64,000 nucleotides of DNA from Paralvinella palmiformis. Lineage: Eukaryota > Annelida > Polychaeta > Terebellida > Alvinellidae. The stretch is taken from contig JAODUP010000834.1 of assembly GCA_025642065.1 (NCBI GenBank), forward strand, positions 241,001-305,000, written 5' to 3'. Below are positions 59,701 to 64,000 of this stretch, in pieces. The notes below the pieces were generated by a model. The model saw only the letters and a list, made by a program, of their open reading frames with translations. It ran no database searches and had not been told where the DNA came from. Every line of letters starts with the position of its first letter. Within the stretch, counting starts at the first letter, position 1. The translations under genes and the position numbers were made by a program.

Positions 59701-62700
59701 ACTTCGGTTTATATGTAAATCATCTTAGTTTTAACAAAGAAAATATTCTTAATCTGTGGTCCGGGTGTTACAGAAAATAATACTAATGTAAAACTTCCTG
59801 CAGCTAACCTGCATAACTCTGTCTACTTAACTGAAAAGATTATTTCCTTAACAGACACACACACACACACACACAGAGAGAGAGAGGGGGGTGTACATTT
59901 GGTGTGCTGCAAAATTCCAAAGACTTAAAACAAACTTATCTATATAAATTATAAGACTACTATTACAAGCCTATTTCATTCATTGAGATAGGTCTATAAA
60001 TTAGACTTATGACTTAGAGTGTAACACAAATATGAATCATAGTGTAGTGATAATGACTGATAAGCCAACACCATCTACTACCAAAAATTACATATTGATA
60101 GGAGGCCAGATCAATTTCCGAAAACATTGTTTCAAAATAACTATTTTCCAACATTTTGACATTTATGACTTATGGCTGAGGAACAACACCCTAGGAAATT
60201 ATCACACAAACATAGACAACTTGATACGATCCATAATACACAAGTTTACAGCATCGTGTTGTAACTATGCACTGCACTAAACAGGTGTCCCACCACAGAA
60301 TATAATTAAAGTGTTAATAATATACATATCTAAACATATTTTTGGGATCACAACTTGAATGTTGATGTGTGTGAAATATTGCCAGCTCTTGATAACACAT
60401 TTAAGCTATACAATGTAAAATTTGAAAAAAATCTCCTCTAAACACTTCCTTAACATGTAATAATATATGGCTATAAGTAATTGTTGTACATACACACACA
60501 CACACATATATATATATATAAAACATATAGAATAAAATTTACGTGGGTAACAAGTTAACCAAGAACATATCCCTGCTTTGTGTGAATCACCTCTATGACC
60601 TCATGGGTTAGAGTATGTAGTTCCTTACCCATAGACTTGCTGCGCAGGAGGTCAGAATCCCAACCATGTCACTAAGCTAGGAGGAGCTTTTCAGCCAGGC
60701 AGCTGGCAAAGTTCTCTCCACTGAATATGTCATCTATTGTAAATTCTACATTTGTTTAGAAAATTATTAGTCTTCGTCATGAGGCAGTAAATTACAGATG
60801 ATGTGATTCCCTCATTTCAGGTAATCAGCCATGTTAAAATAACCTGTATTTCAGTTATTATGATGATTATTATAAATGAGTATTTCCGTTAATTACAAAA
60901 TATGTAACCATCTACTCTTTGATTATGAAATGGTAATTAAGGATGGCTATAACCATCAGGTTTGGCAAAAGATTGGTCAATAAGAGGATTTTTTTATTTT
61001 ATGGTGTGGTGACATATCGACATGTAAACCATAGTATCCCCTGAGTACATACATAATGGGGGAGACATTATTAATAATTTATTTATTCAACTATTTTAAG
61101 AAAAATAACTATTTAAGATTTAATTGGTTTATTATATCACCTTTGTCACGTGACACTGTATGATAGTGAGTTATTAGTATCAGAACATTGTGATATTAGA
61201 ACATGTTTACATATCAAGAATAACTAGTAATACCGATTTGCTCAAATTGATAATCCCCATAGTGTTACATTAATATTCAATGTAGTCAATGTGAAGTCTT
61301 ATAATTGGGCAATTAAGATACTTGGCTATACTATGGTGTGATAACAATTAGATCACTCACAATACAAACAATGCTGCACACTGCTATATAGCAGTATGTG
61401 TTCAGAGTGATACATACATGAAGGTGTTACTACAAATTACATGATGTTGCTAGCAATATTCAAGCATGACTAGACACAACTATAACTCTCCTATTGGTTT
61501 ATTGGGTATTTGGTAGTGTTATATTGTCTTTAAGGTGTTGCATATTATCAGATTGGGAGATTCACCAGTGCAATGGATTCCCATTGTTGGCTGCAGTTGC
61601 CTGGCTATAAAAACATGGGTGATAGAATTCATATATGGTCGAAACTTTTCCAGGGATTAATTTCTCGGCTCACTACATCGTGGGTGGCTGACCACGTTAA
61701 ATGGCGCTGCCGTCTCCACTAAATTATTTAAAATAAAGGGGGACGTTAAAAACCCCATGAGGACGTAAAACACTCTGGCAGTGACCACCCTCAGGGTATT
61801 TCGGCTCCATCTTTCCGTACTGCTCCCCTGTGAGTGGTGGGGGAGGAGGTTTCTCAATCACTCCAACATAGAGGCTGTGCTGATTAAGCGACAGCCTGGG
61901 GATTCTCCCCGAACAACAAAACCAAACCATTCATATATCATATGCCTAAAATGCTGCCCATGAATTACTACTTGAAACAAGTCCTGATCTTTTACCCTAG
62001 CTTCTGACTCTTTCTCATTACCTAGATCATGGCTCAATGAATCTGCTACAACCAAGACAAAGCCTACAATGTGGTGGTCATGTGTTCATAGATCAGGCAC
62101 TGTCAGTTCTGATATTTGTACTATACAGACAGAATTTCATGTCATGCCCAACCAGCTCAACTGCTATTGAACGAGTATTCTCAAAATTTGGAGTCATTCA
62201 AACAAAACTCTGGAATAAGCTGGGATTGCAGAAAACTGCTAAACTGGTTATGTGCTACTAATTTATCCATGAGAAAGAAGAGATAGACTGGTGAACATAA
62301 ACATTTATCCATGGGATAGGACTATCTATTATCAGACTCATTTTTATTGTTATTATATTGTGCAATGTCAGCAAGCTCAATGTAATAAAAATATTGACAA
62401 AATTGTCTTTGTTTCAATAGTATAGCTTAATTATTTAAGACATGAATAACATTCAACAAATGTTTCAATACACAAAATAGAGTGTGTTTTATGTACTTTT
62501 GAATCTATTATATAACAACACTCTTTGAAAACTTGTATTGACCAGTATTGACCACCTTTTTGAGTATTGACCAGGGCGGTTTTAACCAGTTAAAACCACT
62601 GGTTAAAAACCGGGGTGTTTTTATCGGCCAGCCCTGCTAACCATCATCACATTAAATTAATGAGGTTATTATAAAACACGGTAGTACAGTCATAGGGTTC

Positions 62701-63324
62701 TTATGAAACCATGTACCTTAATGGAAGCAGAATTTGCCAGTGATGTCATATCATCCTGATAATGTATACCATTCATAAGGGATACAAAGGTCATGTACCT
62801 GCCCGTGATTTCTTTGTATTTTAATTGATACCTAATAGACGTTTAGTAATAAAAATGTCTTTTATATTTTAGTTGAATAATACAATTCAACATGCATTTA
62901 TTTCATCAGAAAATATTAAACCCACTCTATCAACTATTGATTAATTAGTATTCACACGAATTCCACCGTGACAACTATGTAATAATCAACTGATGTGATA
63001 AATATAATTATAAGTATAAAACTAGACCTAGTCTACCTCATAAGATTTCTTAGGTGGCGCTCTGGTTTTCACAATATTAGATCTGATAGTTCGTTTGGAT
63101 TTTGTACCAGACTTCCGGGTGCTGAGAGATTTTCGTCCGTTACTCGTTCGATGTGAGACACTAAAACCTGGTCGAAAATCTAGAGCTAATGCAATACTTC
63201 CATCACTCCTTGACTGTATATCAAGACTGTTTACGTCATAGGCGTTGTCGTCTTCAACACCTCTGTCTTCCTCTGCCATTCTGGGTGGAATGTTGTTTTC
63301 CTCGTTACTTGCGTTTTCATCCAT
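43032..63324 (-). CDS. Large protein with RPxSA repeats, zinc-ribbon-like motif and C-terminal GGCT-like domain
   Basis: Exons in transcript order: 63037-63324, 57609-57681, 56130-56223, 55814-55979, 53344-53474, 52416-52483, probably 50776-50835, 50456-50540, 49477-49657, 47094-49326, 46882-46913, 46606-46662, 45947-46066, 45647-45729, 45318-45445, 43740-43863 and 43032-43141. All junctions agree in phase except between 52416-52483 (ends phase 1) and 50776-50835 (starts phase 0), so one short exon is missing or misplaced there. The protein is at least about 1340 aa. The first two thirds look disordered, basic and Ser-rich; the end is a gamma-glutamylcyclotransferase fold. I do not recognise a named orthologue. 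RPxSA-type repeats and a zinc motif would suit a cytoskeletal or ciliary scaffold, but that is inference. Confidence 0.85.
43884..43900. repeat. G homopolymer forming the acceptor tract of a GGCT exon
   Basis: On the minus strand this is a long C run in the polypyrimidine tract just upstream of the acceptor at 43864. Confidence 0.85.
44569..44625. repeat. (TA)n(GA)n tract
   Basis: About 20 TA units followed by GA repeats, in an intron of the GGCT-fusion gene. Confidence 0.95.
46130..46178. repeat. (TA)n microsatellite
   Basis: About 20 TA units next to a GTGTGTGT stretch in an intron of the GGCT-fusion gene. Confidence 0.95.
47094..49326 (-). CDS. Giant 2.2-kb exon: RPxSA repeats, zinc-ribbon-like motif, acidic run
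   Basis: Open for 744 codons between AG at 49327-49328 and GT at 47092-47093. Early part: acidic EEDPDIQEVAEAEKYFLEF. Middle (about 48100-48400): repeated KRPQSAKG, ARPVSARAE, VRPQSGRK, PRPQSARNK and LRPSSGRFK. At 47946-48024 a CSYCGQP and a CRNC pair about 23 residues apart form a C2-C2 zinc-ribbon-like motif. Later: LSNLDLLEKSLADVQTEIKD, probably a coiled coil, followed by an eight-residue poly-Asp-type run (47455-47482). Composition (Ser, Arg, Asp, Asn) suggests mostly disordered protein. Confidence 0.92.
47455..47482. repeat. Coding (ATC)n repeat giving an aspartate run
   Basis: TCATCATCATCATCATCATC on the plus strand encodes consecutive Asp residues in the giant exon. It stays in frame whatever the trinucleotide number. 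Confidence 0.9.
50300..50342. repeat. (TA)n microsatellite
   Basis: About 20 TA units in an intron of the GGCT-fusion gene. (CA)n follows at 50729-50759. Confidence 0.95.
50456..63324 (-). CDS. N-terminal exons of the GGCT-fusion gene
   Basis: Start ATG at 63324 (MDENASNEENNIPP) in an A-rich initiation context. Pieces read SLSTRKSGTKSKRTIR, PAPFLIIDNLTD, PTPTPTGRSSAGFQRIGSGR, KELTVLATYEVAKAIAKQQ, LKPLNTVNVSGPTINQC, HDYPDLQVLSPCASNIP and HSALDGAIMFSKAVQHRQ. Two short helical stretches (around ATYEVAKAIAKQQPE and AVQHRQAAIENEL) stand out in otherwise disordered sequence. The exon at 50776-50835 is inferred from a good acceptor, a GTTAGT donor and 20 open codons in the phase needed by the next exon. 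Confidence 0.75.
52105..52235. repeat. AGGTAATATG palindromic repeat, copy 2
   Basis: At least four arms of CAGGTAATATG or its complement alternate in orientation around GTTAGCAATAGACATATTAC. This is the same motif set as at 16140-16245, in a MITE-like palindromic layout. Confidence 0.6.
52341..52391. repeat. (CA)n microsatellite
   Basis: About 25 CA units, about 25 bp from the exon at 52416. Confidence 0.95.
52687..52744 (-). mobile_element. SINE family A, 3' fragment
   Basis: (GAT)n then TTTATGCTTTACGGTCACTT followed by TTGTGCACATGATAGGCTAA matches the 3' end of the family. The tRNA-like head is missing. Confidence 0.65.
53670..53710. repeat. (TA)n microsatellite
   Basis: About 18 TA units in an intron of the GGCT-fusion gene. 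Confidence 0.95.
54325..54430 (+). mobile_element. tRNA-derived SINE-like fragment
   Basis: TTGGCTCCATGGTAATTAAA then GTACTGGGCTATATG, followed by GGTTTGAATCC at 54372-54382 (B box). It resembles the SINE family B head but is diverged and lacks the family B body. Confidence 0.45.
58160..58222 (+). repeat. Dispersed repeat family C, copy 3
   Basis: ACTGAATGGCCTAAATTGTG followed by CCGATGTGTCGTTAAACAAC and ATCCATCCATC. This is the cleanest of three copies (others at 3008 and 4790). Confidence 0.65.
58717..58856. repeat. 54-bp tandem repeat, about 2.5 copies
   Basis: The unit contains ATATCTGAATAACAACAACA then CCACACAT and ATTACAGTTAATATTACAA. Corresponding positions recur at 58741, 58795 and 58849, an exact 54-bp period. 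It lies in intron 1 of the GGCT-fusion gene. Confidence 0.85.
59857..59891. repeat. (CA)n(GA)n tract
   Basis: About 11 CA units followed by GA and a short G run. Confidence 0.9.
60588..60860 (+). mobile_element. SINE family B, copy 3
   Basis: GACCTCATGGGTTAGAGTAT, GGTCAGAATCCCAAC at the B-box position, then AGCCAGGCAGCTGGCAAA and CTCTCCACTGAATATGTC, in the same order as copies at 11391 and 27360. It lies in intron 1 of the GGCT-fusion gene. Confidence 0.7.
62037..62637 (+). mobile_element. hAT transposase C-terminus (dimerisation domain) and right end
   Basis: Plus-strand reading gives FMSCPTSSTAIERVFSKFGV, then QKTAKLVMCY and stop at 62261. Sxxx.ERxFS is the signature of the hAT C-terminal dimerisation domain. 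About 375 bp later GGCCAGCCCTG (ending 62637) fits a hAT right terminus (CAGGGCTGGC on the other strand). The left end and the catalytic core are not present in recognisable form. Confidence 0.75.
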
Positions 63325-63914
63325 TTTTACTGCGACATATATTTATGCAAATGAACGATCCGATATTCCGCTTCTAAATACGATCCATGTTACGTAATAA
63401 AGAACCGTGAAGAGGTCTCATCAACATGTGCTCGTAAATAGTCGTAAACAAGAAGCCGACATGTTGTTTACACCGCGTCACAACCAATCAACGGGCGGAC
63501 TGCTGCGCGGAGGCGATACAAAACGTAGTTCGCTATTATTTACCAATTACTTTTAATGATGAAAGCATAAACTATATTGGCATGGCTTCTGCGTACTAAT
63601 GTCTTAACATTATAATGGGAGATCATCGAATATTTAATCAAGTTTATTTCAAAGTCGATTTTAATATTACTGCGCGTTAACCAAGAACTATATTATTCAT
63701 GATGATTCGCCATTGAACTAGTTTCGTACCCAGGCTTTGTTTTGATTATTTGCAGACCCCAAGTAATGTGCTCGACTCGAAAAAGATCTGTGCTGTGTGT
63801 ATTGGCAATAATCAAATAGAGACATCCGATATGACATAACAGTCCTAGGCATAATCTTCAAGATCATAAAACCGTTTCTGAAGCATCTTTGCGATACTGC
63901 TCAGACTCCCCCCC
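63325..63914 (-). promoter_or_regulatory. 5' flank / likely promoter of the GGCT-fusion gene
   Basis: The stretch 63450-63530 is GC- and CpG-richer than its surroundings. It carries an inverted CCAAT (TGATTGGTTG on the minus strand, 63481-63490), about 160 bp upstream of the ATG. No TATA box is evident. No further gene is seen up to the (CT)n(TA)n tract at 63915-63958. Confidence 0.4.
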
Positions 63915-63916
63915 CG

Positions 63917-63957
<41 letters not shown>

Positions 63958-63958
63958 G
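63915..63958. repeat. (CT)n(TA)n microsatellite
   Basis: About 10 CT units followed by about 9 TA units near the right edge. Confidence 0.95.
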
Positions 63959-64000
63959 TCAATATCACCTGGTAAACTTGAGAACCACTGCACATGAATA

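Noticed and set aside
60032..60280. 82-codon plus-strand frame
   Set aside because: No recognisable motif, no homologous neighbours, length expected by chance in this much sequence.

Overview
This is AT-rich, intron-rich nuclear DNA from a metazoan, most likely a mollusc or another lophotrochozoan. Exons are short with canonical GT-AG borders. The long non-coding stretches are full of TA, CA and GATA microsatellites, tRNA-derived SINEs, decayed CR1/L2-type LINEs and DNA-transposon relics. The mollusc assignment is inference from repeat style and gene content; no marker gene in the window settles it.

Three host genes can be assembled exon by exon. (1) 2569-12829, plus strand: a phytanoyl-CoA dioxygenase domain protein (PHYHD1 orthologue), ten exons in consistent phase. 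(2) 16698-36621, minus strand: a single-pass receptor guanylyl cyclase of 22 exons whose lengths sum to 3054 nt, an exact multiple of three (1017 aa). It has a signal peptide, ANF-receptor ectodomain, one membrane helix, kinase-homology domain, coiled dimerisation segment and cyclase domain. Genes 1 and 2 converge. (3) 43032-63324, minus strand: a long protein of at least about 1340 aa that I cannot match to a named family. It has a basic Ser/Arg-rich N-terminus, repeated RPxSA/G motifs, a four-cysteine zinc-ribbon-like motif, an acidic run and a C-terminal gamma-glutamylcyclotransferase-like (GGCT/AIG2) fold.

Two of the genes show changes expected to remove catalysis. The cyclase keeps both metal aspartates and both guanine-selecting residues, but the transition-state Asn and Arg are Thr and Ile. 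The GGCT-like domain has Phe where the catalytic Glu of the family normally sits. These are predictions from reading the sequence.

Layout: 1-905 LINE on the minus strand; 2.5-12.8 kb PHYHD1 with LINE, SINE and MITE insertions in its introns; 12.8-16.7 kb intergenic with a Helitron helicase relic and a twin-CRE palindrome; 16.7-36.6 kb cyclase, whose introns hold LINEs, a TTAA-flanked MITE nested in a LINE, a hAT MITE with a perfect 8-bp target duplication, THAP-type relics and SINEs; 36.6-43.0 kb intergenic with microsatellites, SINE-like elements, an unusual ACGT-rich array and a LINE fragment; 43.0-63.3 kb the GGCT-fusion gene, with a hAT transposase relic in its first intron; 63.3-64 kb its 5' flank. 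I found no rRNA, functional tRNA, CRISPR or bacterial-type features.
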